Shown here in pieces: positions 1 to 6,727 of a DNA stretch of 64,000 bases. Position numbers and translations under genes: made by a program. Location: the NCBI RefSeq assembly GCF_010725725.1, contig NZ_AP022599.1:1-64000 (forward strand). The letters run 5' to 3'. Under the pieces are notes generated by a model that was not told where the DNA came from, did no database searches, and saw only the letters and a list, made by a program, of their open reading frames with translations. Each line of letters opens with the position of its first letter. The stretch's first letter is position 1. The DNA comes from Mycolicibacterium pulveris (GTDB lineage Bacteria > Actinomycetota > Actinomycetes > Mycobacteriales > Mycobacteriaceae).

Positions 1-29
1 TTCGATAGAATCGCGTACTAAGCCGATAG
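1..29. other. unmatched leader at contig start
   Basis: These 29 bases do not match the corresponding bases just before 59900, although everything from base 30 onward does. They therefore do not belong to the phage circle at this point. They could be adapter, host sequence or assembly-edge noise; the sequence alone does not say which. Confidence 0.6.
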
Positions 30-30
30 C

Positions 31-444
31 CGCCTCCGCTGCCAACACAAAACCTGGGACGACATCGCCGCAGCATGCGGCTACGGATCAGCCGCCGCAG
101 CCTGCAAAGCCGTCACCCGCTACATCGAACGCATGCCACCCGAAGAAACCGCCATGGCCCGCGCACTATCCGCCGGCACCTACCGCATGGTCATCAACGA
201 ACTCCACCAAATCGCCGAAGCCGCCCAACAGCAGAACAAGCACACCCCGGCACTGCAAGCGCTGCAGGCCATCGCCGACGTCCAAGAGCGCCACGACAAG
301 CTCATCGGGATCGCCCCGGTCGCCCCGGCCACTGAGGTCAACGTGAACATCGGCGCGGCCGAGGCGCTCGAGCAGATGCGGTCACAGTTGACGCGGGTGA
401 TCGACGCCGAGGTCATCGGCGAGGTGCGGGAGCTGGGGGCGTGA
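31..444 (+). CDS. terminase small-subunit-like protein, 5' truncated by contig edge
   Basis: The frame is open from the first matching base to the stop at 442-444 and is identical to residues 19-155 of the complete copy at 59847-60314. The missing start is caused by the contig edge, not by mutation. An N-terminal HTH-like segment (Trp-Asp-Asp-Ile-Ala-Ala followed by a Gly-Tyr-Gly turn) precedes a helical oligomerisation-type region, and the gene sits four genes ahead of terL. That suggests a DNA-recognition packaging subunit, but no family signature is decisive. It overlaps the next start by four bases. Confidence 0.6.
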   Translation, partial: RLRCQHKTWDDIAAACGYGSAAAACKAVTRYIERMPPEETAMARALSAGTYRMVINELHQIAEAAQQQNKHTPALQALQAIADVQERHDKLIGIAPVAPATEVNVNIGAAEALEQMRSQLTRVIDAEVIGEVRELGA

Positions 445-779
445 GCGGCGACCAGGCCGCGGTGAAGGCGGCGAAGAAGGCGGCTGTGGGTGCGGCGATG
501 GACCTGGCCGAGGACATCGCGATGGGCCGCGTCGACGTCGCCGAACTGCGCGCGCTGGTCGCCGAGGAGTGCCGGGCGCTGTTCGGGACGGTGGTCGGGC
601 CGGCTGATCCGCTGTGGGGGCTTCAGTGCGATGTGATGCGGCAGTGCGCGGCGTTGGGTGGGATGTCGTGGGAGGAGCACGCGGAGTGGGCGGCGGTGTT
701 CCGGCCCGCCGACGCCGCCGAGCCGGGGGTGTCGTGGATCGAGCAGGTGTTGGCCGAAGGCGCCGACGACGACGGCTAG
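441..779 (+). CDS. hypothetical protein in packaging operon
   Basis: A 112-residue protein with a GTG start overlapping the previous stop (GTGA). The first half is Ala/Lys-rich and helical, with a run of acidic helices (Asp-Leu-Ala-Glu-Asp). The second half has Trp and Cys residues and an acidic C-terminus. No family recognised. Tight coupling to the terminase small-subunit-like gene suggests a packaging or head role. An identical copy lies at 60311-60649. Confidence 0.75.
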   Translation: MSGDQAAVKAAKKAAVGAAMDLAEDIAMGRVDVAELRALVAEECRALFGTVVGPADPLWGLQCDVMRQCAALGGMSWEEHAEWAAVFRPADAAEPGVSWIEQVLAEGADDDG

Positions 780-941
780 CCGTCTATTTGGGGTACACCC
801 GTGTGAGACACCGTGGGTGGGGGGCACGGTGGTGGGGTGACCTGCACTGATGTGTGTCTAAAAAAGTTGTAGACGGCTTGATAGACGCTGGTCTATCATG
901 GTCTAGACACCAGTTGGACACCGAGATTGAGGGGGGACCAA
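780..941 (+). promoter_or_regulatory. operator-rich promoter region with GTCTA/TAGAC repeats
   Basis: This gene-free stretch holds several copies of GTCTA and its complement TAGAC: 782-786, 856-860, 870-874, 882-886, 891-895 and 901-908. Two are arranged as a perfect inverted repeat, GATAGAC-GCTG-GTCTATC at 880-897, and one as the palindrome GTCTAGAC at 901-908. The spacing fits binding of a dimeric regulator over a promoter. A purine-rich ribosome site (GAGGGGGG, 929-936) precedes the ATG at 942. The regulator is unknown. A second copy is at 60650-60811. Confidence 0.55.
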
Positions 942-1289
942 ATGACCACCACCGCCACCGAGCGCCAGATCGCCTACGCCCGCCAGCTGCAGGCCGACAT
1001 CCGCGAGCGCATCACCTGGGAGTTCAACCGCGACACCGTTCGCGGCAGCTTCACCCCGGAGCTGAACCCCGAGACGATGGCGCGGGTGCGCGCGCTGCGC
1101 GCCGAGGGCCGCCGCGACGAGGCCAAGGCGCTGACCGCCGAGGCCCGCGCCGATCAGCGCGCCGCCGCCGACGCCGCCATCGACGCCTACCTCGTCCGTC
1201 GCCAGGAGCTCGCCGACGCCGACATCGACAGCATGGACCGCGACCAGATCAGCGCGTACATCGACGACGCCAAGCGCGCGATCTTCTGA
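942..1289 (+). CDS. hypothetical helical protein
   Basis: A 115-residue protein. The ATG at 942 is chosen because it follows the GAGGGGGG site by a normal distance; an upstream in-frame TTG at 927 would overlap that site. The product is almost wholly alpha-helical, with many Arg, Glu and Ala residues and no Cys. No family recognised. It is the first gene after the GTCTA operator cluster, so its expression may be controlled there. The right-hand copy (60812-61148) is frameshifted. Confidence 0.75.
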   Translation: MTTTATERQIAYARQLQADIRERITWEFNRDTVRGSFTPELNPETMARVRALRAEGRRDEAKALTAEARADQRAAADAAIDAYLVRRQELADADIDSMDRDQISAYIDDAKRAIF

Positions 1290-1333
1290 CCACCACCAAC
1301 CACACCATCCACGAGAGAGATCAGGAGGACACC

Positions 1334-1552
1334 ATGATTCGAGTCCACGACACCAACACCGGGCGTTCCGCGGTCATCGCCGGCGCTGATGATCTGCCGG
1401 AGGCCATCCGGCCCTGGTACCCGGACGCCCTGGACGAGGTGTACGAGGTGATCGACCGGCTCGCCGACAACATCCGCAATGTGGAGCCGACGCACGAGGA
1501 GTGCGCGTACCTCGGCATCGAGTGGGAGTGGGCCGACGATGACGAGTCGTGA
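1334..1552 (+). CDS. small acidic hypothetical protein
   Basis: A 72-residue acidic protein with an AGGAGG ribosome site at 1323-1328 ahead of the ATG. It contains a short beta-rich N-terminus and ends in a Trp-Glu-Trp and Asp/Glu-rich tail. No family recognised. It is followed ten bases later by the start of the exported protein. Confidence 0.75.
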   Translation: MIRVHDTNTGRSAVIAGADDLPEAIRPWYPDALDEVYEVIDRLADNIRNVEPTHEECAYLGIEWEWADDDES

Positions 1553-1562
1553 GGAGCGTCTG

Positions 1563-2144
1563 ATGCTGAGAGTGGTTTTCGCCGTGGGGGTGCTCGTCGG
1601 CGCGGCGCTGGGTGTGCCGGTCGGCCCGGCGATCATCACCGCCTACGCCGACCCTGCGCCGGTCGTCGACCAGTTCGACCAGCGTTCGTTCCCGTGCCAG
1701 GAGGACGAGGTGCTCGGTTACGCGCCGCAGTTCGGGCCAGATCGGGTGGGCTGCATCCACATCGAGGATCTGACCCCGGTGACCGCCGACGGTTCGCAGC
1801 AGGCCGTCCCCGATGTGGGGGCGGCCTCGCCGCGTCTGCAAGATGTGATCGCTGAACGGTTCCACGGTGAACGGTGGCTGGACCCATCCTCGCTCGAGGA
1901 CTTCGCAGAGATCGCCGCCGATGCGGCCCGTGACTGGCGTGAGGCGTGCATGATCCGCACGGTCGAGCAGCTCGACGCGCTACCGGCTGGCGCGGTGATC
2001 CGTGTTGGCCGCGGCGGCGTGCTTCAGCGTGGGCGTAGTGGCTGGTTTTCGCCGGGTTTCGAGGTCGGGCAGGACGGCGAGGATCTCGTCGAGTCGGGCG
2101 CGGAGATCGTGCTGGTGTGGCACCCGGATTGGAGCGACCAGTGA
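1563..2144 (+). CDS. exported or membrane-anchored protein with a domain shared with 51427-51792
   Basis: A 193-residue protein. The ATG at 1563 follows GAGGAG by six bases and opens a hydrophobic segment of about 20 residues ending near Ala-Tyr-Ala-Asp, a likely signal peptide. The C-terminal part (about 120-193) is clearly related to the protein at 51427-51792: both have Trp-Arg-Glu-Ala-Cys, Gln-Leu-Asp-Ala-Leu-Pro, Gly-Ala-Val-Ile-Arg and a closing His-Pro-Asp-Trp-Ser. The domain is not recognised. Export suggests action at or outside the host membrane. The right-hand copy (61414-61986) keeps the frame. Confidence 0.75.
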   Translation: MLRVVFAVGVLVGAALGVPVGPAIITAYADPAPVVDQFDQRSFPCQEDEVLGYAPQFGPDRVGCIHIEDLTPVTADGSQQAVPDVGAASPRLQDVIAERFHGERWLDPSSLEDFAEIAADAARDWREACMIRTVEQLDALPAGAVIRVGRGGVLQRGRSGWFSPGFEVGQDGEDLVESGAEIVLVWHPDWSDQ

Positions 2145-2992
2145 GCGGCGGGGAACGTCTGACGGCCCGGCAGCTCGAGGTGTTGCGCGCTCTGCGTGAC
2201 GCGCCGCCGTCGGAGCACTGCGAGCGCATCGGGGCGTCTGGGTACTTCCGCCCGCAGGATGTGGGCCACCGCGTATCCGAGGTGCTGGCGCAACTCGACG
2301 CGAAAGGTCTGGTTGAGCGCAGCCCAAAGCGGCCAACGACGTCGAACGCGTTGTACCGGCTGAGCGATTTCGGCGCGGCTGTTGCGGCCGCCGACGCCAC
2401 TGAGGCGGGATCAGCGATGACCGGCCAGCATGTCGGCTACGTCCGCGTCTCCACCGTCGACCAAAACACCGAACGCCAACTCGACGGCATCGAACTCGAC
2501 AAGGTGTTCACCGACCACGCCAGCGGCAAAGACACCCGCAGGCCGGCGCTCGAGGAATGCCTCGACTACGTGCGGGAGGGTGACACGCTCGTCGTGCATT
2601 CGATGGACCGGCTCGCCCGGTCGCTGGTGGATCTGCGGACGGTGGTCGACGACCTGACTGGCCGGGGCGTCGATGTGCGGTTCGTGAAGGAGAGTTTGAC
2701 GTTCACGCGTGACGAGTCGGATCCGTGTTCGGTGCTGATGTTGTCGATCATGGGGGCGGTCGCGGAGTTTGAGCGGTCGATGATCCGGGAGCGGCAGCGT
2801 GAGGGGATCGCGATCGCGAAGGCGAAGGGCCGCTACAAGGGCCGCAAGCCGGCGCTCACGCGGGCGCAGGTGGTGGAGGTTGCGCAGCGGTTGGCGGCTG
2901 GTGAGTCGGCGACCAGGTTGGCTGAGGAGTTCGGGGTGTCGCGGGCGACGGTCTACAACACGCGGTCCCGGGCCGTGGAAGGTGGGCAGTGA
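2141..2992 (+). CDS. serine recombinase (resolvase family) with N-terminal winged-helix-like extension
   Basis: A 283-residue protein from GTG 2141, overlapping the previous stop (GTGA). Residues 1-90 resemble a winged-helix regulator (Thr-Ala-Arg-Gln-Leu-Glu-Val-Leu, then Leu-Asp-Ala-Lys-Gly-Leu-Val-Glu). From ATG 2417 it is a canonical small serine recombinase: Tyr-Val-Arg-Val-Ser with the nucleophile Ser, Met-Asp-Arg-Leu-Ala-Arg-Ser, Glu-Phe-Glu-Arg, and a Hin-like C-terminal HTH. Separate translation from 2417 is possible. The phage also has a tyrosine integrase, so this enzyme may resolve genome multimers or invert DNA; no crossover site was identified. The right-hand copy is frameshifted. 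Confidence 0.85.
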   Translation: MSGGERLTARQLEVLRALRDAPPSEHCERIGASGYFRPQDVGHRVSEVLAQLDAKGLVERSPKRPTTSNALYRLSDFGAAVAAADATEAGSAMTGQHVGYVRVSTVDQNTERQLDGIELDKVFTDHASGKDTRRPALEECLDYVREGDTLVVHSMDRLARSLVDLRTVVDDLTGRGVDVRFVKESLTFTRDESDPCSVLMLSIMGAVAEFERSMIRERQREGIAIAKAKGRYKGRKPALTRAQVVEVAQRLAAGESATRLAEEFGVSRATVYNTRSRAVEGGQ

Positions 2993-3171
2993 TGGATCGT
3001 GACGAGGTGCGCCAGTTGGTGCGGGATGAGTTGCAGCGGATGGCTGAGGACGGCGAGCTCGAGCGGCTGCTGGAGGTATCGCGGGCGTGCGCGCCGTACC
3101 GGGCTGCCGGGGTAACCCCGCCGGGTAGCAGGCAGTCGCGGGCCTGTGACCGGGCGCTCGACGACATCTGA
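2992..3171 (+). CDS. small hypothetical protein before terL
   Basis: A 59-residue protein whose ATG overlaps the resolvase stop (TGATG), with a purine-rich site a few bases upstream. The N-terminal half is an amphipathic acidic helix, the C-terminal half is basic. No family recognised. Its position between recombinase and large terminase suggests co-expression with packaging functions. Confidence 0.7.
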   Translation: MDRDEVRQLVRDELQRMAEDGELERLLEVSRACAPYRAAGVTPPGSRQSRACDRALDDI

Positions 3172-3198
3172 CCACCCTGGGCTGACACCCTCGTGGGC

Positions 3199-4731
3199 AT
3201 GCGGGATTTGGTGCGGACCCTGGCCGCGGCGCGGTATGTGCAGGTGGCGCGCCGCGACATCCGGCCCCAGTCGCCGGCCGAGCTCGCCCGCCGGCTGGAC
3301 CCGAAGTTCGTCGTAACCCCCACGATCCGGCTCTTGAGCGATATCGCGGTGCGGGCGTTCCACCAGCCTGACCAGCGTGACGTCGTGTCCTGCCCGCCAC
3401 GAACCGGTAAGTCGCGACTGCTGGCGATCTGGCTGATCATCTGGGCGTTGATGGAAGACCCGGACAGCGAGAACGTGCTGGTGTCCTACAGCGACGAACT
3501 GGCGCAGGCGCACAGCCGTGAGGCGCGCCAGTTGATCAACGAACACGCCGACTTCCTCGGCTACCGGCTGAGTCCGGACAAGACGGCTGTGGGCCGGTGG
3601 CGGGTCGAGGGCCGTAAGGGTGGCCTGTTGGCGACGGGCATCAACTCGGGTGTGACCGGGTTCGGTGTGTCGGGGATTTTGGTGATTGACGACCCGGTGA
3701 AGGACGCGGCGGAGGCGGACAGCAAGGCGCACCGTAGGCGGGTTTTGAATGAGTATCGGTCGACGTTGGCGACGCGTGTGCATCCGGGGGCGTCGACGCT
3801 GCTGGTGATGACTCGCTGGTCGGAGTCTGATCTGGCGGGTGAGTTGTTGGCGCAGGAGCCGGATGTGTGGCGGCATACGAACATTCCGGCGGTGGCTGAG
3901 GCGGGTGTGCCGGATGCGCTTGGTAGGCGGCCGGGGGTGCCGATGGTGTCGGCGTTGGGGTTCACGGCTGAGCATTTCGCTGCTGCGCGTCGCACGTCGG
4001 GTGAGCGGACGTGGTATGCGCTGTATCAGGGTGTGCCGTCGGCGCCGGAGGGCGGTCTGGTGAAGCGGGAGTGGTTGGAGGCGTGGCGGTTGCGGGTGGC
4101 GCCTGTGCGTCCGGTGTTGACGGTGGTGGGTGTGGACCCGTCGGACTCGGGTGAGGGTGATTCGTGCGGGCTGGTGGCGGTGTCGCTGACGGCGGATGGG
4201 GTGGTGGCGTTGATCGCTGACGAGAGCGCGCCGATGACGTCGGATGCGTGGGCGCGGGCCGCGGTGGAGTTGGCTGTGGAGGTCGGGGCGTCGGAGATTG
4301 CGGTTGAGGCGTTCGCGGCCAGGGAGACCTATACGCGGGTGGTTCGGGAGGCGCTCGGTCGGGCGAAGGTGGATCGGCCGATCCGGGTTAGTGGTTGGCC
4401 GCCGAAGGGCCGCGCCAGGGTCGGGGACGCTGTCGCCCGCAGCTCGGCGCTGCTGCAGGCGCTCGAGGTTGGTACGTGTCGGTTGGCGGGGTATTTCCCG
4501 GAGTTCGAGCAGAAGGCCGTCACGTGGCAGGCGGGTCAGCATCAGCCGGACTCGTTGGCGGCTCTGGTGGTTGGGCATGATGTGCTGGTGCATGCGGTGG
4601 GCCGGGGTTGGTCGATTTCGTCGCCGGGTGCGGGTGTGTTGGGCGGCGCGCCGGATCCGTTCGCGGCTGCGCGCGGCGCGGGTTCGGTGACGGGTATGGA
4701 TGATTGGATGCGCCGCAAGGTCGCTGGCTGA
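3199..4731 (+). CDS. terL: terminase large subunit
   Basis: A 510-residue packaging motor with ATPase and nuclease domains. Visible are the Walker A-type motif Cys-Pro-Pro-Arg-Thr-Gly-Lys-Ser (about residues 65-72), Walker B Ile-Leu-Val-Ile-Asp-Asp-Pro (about 160-166), a Met-Thr-Arg-Trp coupling motif, and the nuclease start Val-Gly-Val-Asp-Pro-Ser (about 311). It translocates DNA into the prohead through the portal and cuts genome ends. ATG 3199 is preferred because CACCCT lies seven bases upstream, the same layout as the gene at 29492; GTG 3193 is an alternative. The right-hand copy is broken by deletions. Confidence 0.95.
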   Translation: MRDLVRTLAAARYVQVARRDIRPQSPAELARRLDPKFVVTPTIRLLSDIAVRAFHQPDQRDVVSCPPRTGKSRLLAIWLIIWALMEDPDSENVLVSYSDELAQAHSREARQLINEHADFLGYRLSPDKTAVGRWRVEGRKGGLLATGINSGVTGFGVSGILVIDDPVKDAAEADSKAHRRRVLNEYRSTLATRVHPGASTLLVMTRWSESDLAGELLAQEPDVWRHTNIPAVAEAGVPDALGRRPGVPMVSALGFTAEHFAAARRTSGERTWYALYQGVPSAPEGGLVKREWLEAWRLRVAPVRPVLTVVGVDPSDSGEGDSCGLVAVSLTADGVVALIADESAPMTSDAWARAAVELAVEVGASEIAVEAFAARETYTRVVREALGRAKVDRPIRVSGWPPKGRARVGDAVARSSALLQALEVGTCRLAGYFPEFEQKAVTWQAGQHQPDSLAALVVGHDVLVHAVGRGWSISSPGAGVLGGAPDPFAAARGAGSVTGMDDWMRRKVAG

Positions 4732-4866
4732 CGCTCAAGTCGGGCGGCGGGAATCGAACCCGCTAGGCCAGTTCCGGTCGCGCGCGGCGGCTCGGCTTTG
4801 GTCGGTCGAACTGACTCTCCCCGCCGGTGGCGGGTGGACTTGCGCCAGTGCCCGAACTTGAGCGTC
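4730..4866 (-). ncRNA. tRNA-like structured element with canonical T-arm
   Basis: Arms of 16-17 bases at 4730-4745 and 4850-4866 are complementary with one bulged base; the left arm includes the terL stop. Read on the minus strand, the inside holds a T-arm hairpin (4747-4763, stem GCGGG/CCCGC, loop TTCGATT, fully canonical), a CCCGCC/GGCGGG hairpin, and a longer hairpin with GTCAGTTC pairing with GAACTGGC. It looks like a cloverleaf variant of about 116-137 nt, too long for an ordinary tRNA, and I cannot assign an anticodon. It could be a tRNA-like regulatory RNA or an elaborate transcription end for terL. Confidence 0.45.
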
Positions 4867-4946
4867 CGACCCTGATTCTAGCGGCGTGGGCCGCGTGTTG
4901 TCGTCGGTCGTTTGCAAGCCGCGTCGGCTGATGATCGGCGTGGCGG

Positions 4947-4952
4947 TACGGT
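4947..4952 (+). promoter_or_regulatory. leaderless-type -10 element
   Basis: TACGGT ends six bases before GTG 4959, with no ribosome site between. The spacing puts the transcription start at the start codon, as in mycobacterial leaderless mRNAs. Confidence 0.5.
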
Positions 4953-4958
4953 TCGGGT

Positions 4959-5198
4959 GTGCATGATGATGACTTGTCGCCGGTCGAGCAGGCTGAGCGG
5001 ATCGTCGCCGATGAGATGACGCGCCATCTGCATGCGGCGGCGACGCAGTTGGCGCAGATCCCGGAGTTGTTCGAGGGTTTGGCCGCGGCGGTGGATGCGT
5101 TGGTGGAGCGGTTGGGGCCGTTACGGGCGTTGTATCAGCAGATCGCCGATTATGAGCGGGAGACGGTCGATTTCATGGAAGACCAGATGCGGTTTTGA
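4959..5198 (+). CDS. small helical hypothetical protein
   Basis: A 79-residue acidic, all-helical protein starting at GTG 4959 behind a leaderless-type -10 element. The sequence has heptad-like Leu/Ile/Ala spacing (residues 25-60), so it may oligomerise. No family recognised. It stands alone between the terL-distal RNA element and a 244-base gap. Confidence 0.65.
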   Translation: MHDDDLSPVEQAERIVADEMTRHLHAAATQLAQIPELFEGLAAAVDALVERLGPLRALYQQIADYERETVDFMEDQMRF

Positions 5199-5203
5199 GT
5201 GGT

Positions 5204-5236
5204 GGGGTCGCTTGGCAGCCTCTTGGGCGCGACCCC
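5204..5236 (+). terminator. hairpin after small gene
   Basis: GGGGTCGC (5204-5211) pairs with GCGACCCC (5229-5236) just after the stop at 5198. There is no clear U-tract, so termination is inferred from position and stability. The remainder of the gap up to 5430 shows no supported gene on either strand. Confidence 0.45.
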
Positions 5237-5430
5237 GGGCCCGCAATGACCGGACACACTCCAAACCGGGTGCTGCCTGTGGTCGGGAGGTTAACGCGGT
5301 GCGGTGATGGCCTCGGGTCGCGAAAGGCGGTGTGACCGTGATGTTATCTGCGGCGTGATCTGGCCCACTGCCACGATTACGGTTTAGCGGCAACGGGTTT
5401 CGCGTGGCCTGACCCGGTGACGGGTGGGCT

Positions 5431-5436
5431 TACCTT
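5431..5436 (+). promoter_or_regulatory. leaderless-type -10 element
   Basis: TACCTT ends six bases before GTG 5443 and no Shine-Dalgarno site is present, consistent with a leaderless promoter that opens the head operon. Confidence 0.5.
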
Positions 5437-5442
5437 GGCGCT

Positions 5443-5667
5443 GTGGGGCCGGACGATCAGGTGGTCGAGACGCTGGTGCATATCCACGTCGTGCCCAACC
5501 CTGACACCGTCGAGCACACCGCCAGCCCGGAATGCGTGTGCGGCCCAACGCTCGACGAGCCCGAACCCGACGACGAGGCGCCCGAGGTTCCGTGCTGGCG
5601 TCACCACGCCCTCGACCCCGACACCGCAGCCGCGATCTCTGAAGCGATGTCCGAGGACGACGATTGA
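5443..5667 (+). CDS. small acidic hypothetical protein
   Basis: A 74-residue, strongly acidic protein with three Cys and several His residues (Cys-Val-Cys near residue 32, Cys-Trp-Arg-His-His near 51), which could bind metal. The start GTG 5443 is set by the leaderless-type element. Its stop overlaps the next start (TTGA). No family recognised. Confidence 0.65.
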   Translation: MGPDDQVVETLVHIHVVPNPDTVEHTASPECVCGPTLDEPEPDDEAPEVPCWRHHALDPDTAAAISEAMSEDDD

Positions 5668-6284
5668 CCAGCGCGCCGCGGTGGGAACCCGACGACCCCA
5701 ACCTCGCCGAGGTCGTCCTGTCGGCACCACGCGCACCCTTCAAAATGACCGCGCTCGCCGACCTGGACCGCTCATGGCTGGTGGCCGGACTGTCGGAGGT
5801 GGTACTCGGCGAGGCCGGATTGACCGCGGAGGAGATCGCTGAGCGCACCGGGTGCTGCCTGCGGCTGGTGCGCACGATCCGCGCTAGTGATGCGACGAAG
5901 GTCGCCGAGTACGCGCAGGTGCGCAACCGGGTTTTGGACGACGAACTGCGGGTCGAACGGATCAACCACGCCGCCACCCGCCGCGAACTCGCCGACGCCC
6001 AGTGTGAGCGCGACCGGCTACGCGCCCAGCTGGCGCAGATCCTCGACAAGCTGCAGACCGGCACGCTGGGGGCGTTCCCGCGCTGTGGGCACCCGAAGGT
6101 GAGGTACAACACGTACGAGTACGGCGGCCGGGTGTACTGCCGGCAGTGCCGCCGGGACTGGGACACAGCGAACCGGAAGCCGAAAACCGCCAGCTCAGAA
6201 CGCGAATCCGTTAAGGGGAACGGAAATAGTGGGCCTGCGCGGGAGCGGCGTGTTCGCCTGACCGTTGTACCGTCCGCGATATGA
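5664..6284 (+). CDS. HTH protein with C-terminal zinc-ribbon-like segment
   Basis: A 206-residue protein starting at TTG 5664 (four-base overlap). Residues 50-85 form a helix-turn-helix (Leu-Thr-Ala-Glu-Glu-Ile-Ala-Glu-Arg-Thr-Gly-Cys then Val-Arg-Thr-Ile-Arg). A coiled coil follows (about 95-135), and Cys-Gly-His with Tyr-Cys-Arg-Gln-Cys (about 140-165) could form a zinc ribbon. Similar small HTH proteins lie between terminase and portal in other actinophages. The basic C-terminal tail fits nucleic-acid binding. The role, structural or regulatory, is unknown. Confidence 0.65.
   Translation: MTSAPRWEPDDPNLAEVVLSAPRAPFKMTALADLDRSWLVAGLSEVVLGEAGLTAEEIAERTGCCLRLVRTIRASDATKVAEYAQVRNRVLDDELRVERINHAATRRELADAQCERDRLRAQLAQILDKLQTGTLGAFPRCGHPKVRYNTYEYGGRVYCRQCRRDWDTANRKPKTASSERESVKGNGNSGPARERRVRLTVVPSAI
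6268..6273 (+). promoter_or_regulatory. leaderless-type -10 element
   Basis: TACCGT ends seven bases before ATG 6281, inside the end of the preceding gene. Confidence 0.5.
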
Positions 6285-6700
6285 ACCAGAGCCTCGATCT
6301 CGCTGACCTCGCCGTGCTGGTGATCTATGTGCTCGCGGTGGCGCGGGTGACGCTACTGGTCAATACCGACAGGATCAGCGACCCGCTGCGGCTCTGGGTG
6401 GCGCACCGCGCCATCCTCGCGCAGAAGGCCGCCGACGAACACGCCGAAGCTGGGCGGGAGACGGTCGCTCAGCAGGTGGAGCGGCGGGCGATGCGGTGGG
6501 ATCTGCTGTCGTATCTGCTGGGCTGCCCGTGGTGTGTGGGTTTGTGGCTGGCGTTGGGGTCGGGGATCGTGCCGGTGCGGCTCATCGGCTGGTCGTGGTG
6601 GGTGGTTATTCCGCTGGGGTTGGCGTGCTCGTATGTGGTGGGGTTGTTATCGCGGCTGACCGAAGATGAGAACGCCGAGATCGTCGCCAGCGAGGGCTAA
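6281..6700 (+). CDS. DUF1360-like membrane protein
   Basis: A 139-residue protein with an N-terminal hydrophobic segment (about 8-27) and two more near 82-130. The central Cys-Pro-Trp-Cys-Val-Gly-Leu-Trp motif is the hallmark of DUF1360 proteins, common in actinophages and of unknown function. ATG 6281 overlaps the previous stop and has its own leaderless-type promoter. A role at the host membrane is inferred from the segments only. Confidence 0.75.
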   Translation: MNQSLDLADLAVLVIYVLAVARVTLLVNTDRISDPLRLWVAHRAILAQKAADEHAEAGRETVAQQVERRAMRWDLLSYLLGCPWCVGLWLALGSGIVPVRLIGWSWWVVIPLGLACSYVVGLLSRLTEDENAEIVASEG

Positions 6701-6714
6701 ACACCCAGCTTGGC

Positions 6715-6720
6715 TACCTT
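6715..6720 (+). promoter_or_regulatory. leaderless-type -10 element
   Basis: TACCTT ends seven bases before GTG 6728, which fixes that codon as portal start over the upstream in-frame TTG at 6710. Confidence 0.55.
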
Positions 6721-6727
6721 GCAGCGT

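Larger units (their letters stand above)
30..3870. repeat. left copy of genome-end overlap (clean copy)
   Basis: This block recurs from 59900 with a starting offset of 59,870 bases. It holds the packaging genes up to the middle of the large terminase. All reading frames are intact here, so this is the reliable copy. The repeat shows that the contig goes once around a circular or terminally redundant phage genome of about 59.87 kb. Confidence 0.95.

Noticed and set aside
2953..4593. 546-residue minus-strand open frame opposite terL
   Set aside because: Arg/His/Pro-rich low-complexity translation, no start context, exactly antisense to a clear terminase; a typical high-GC shadow.
4730..4866. 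tmRNA gene
   Set aside because: Far too short and lacks the usual tmRNA 5' end and tag reading frame, although the T-arm is canonical.
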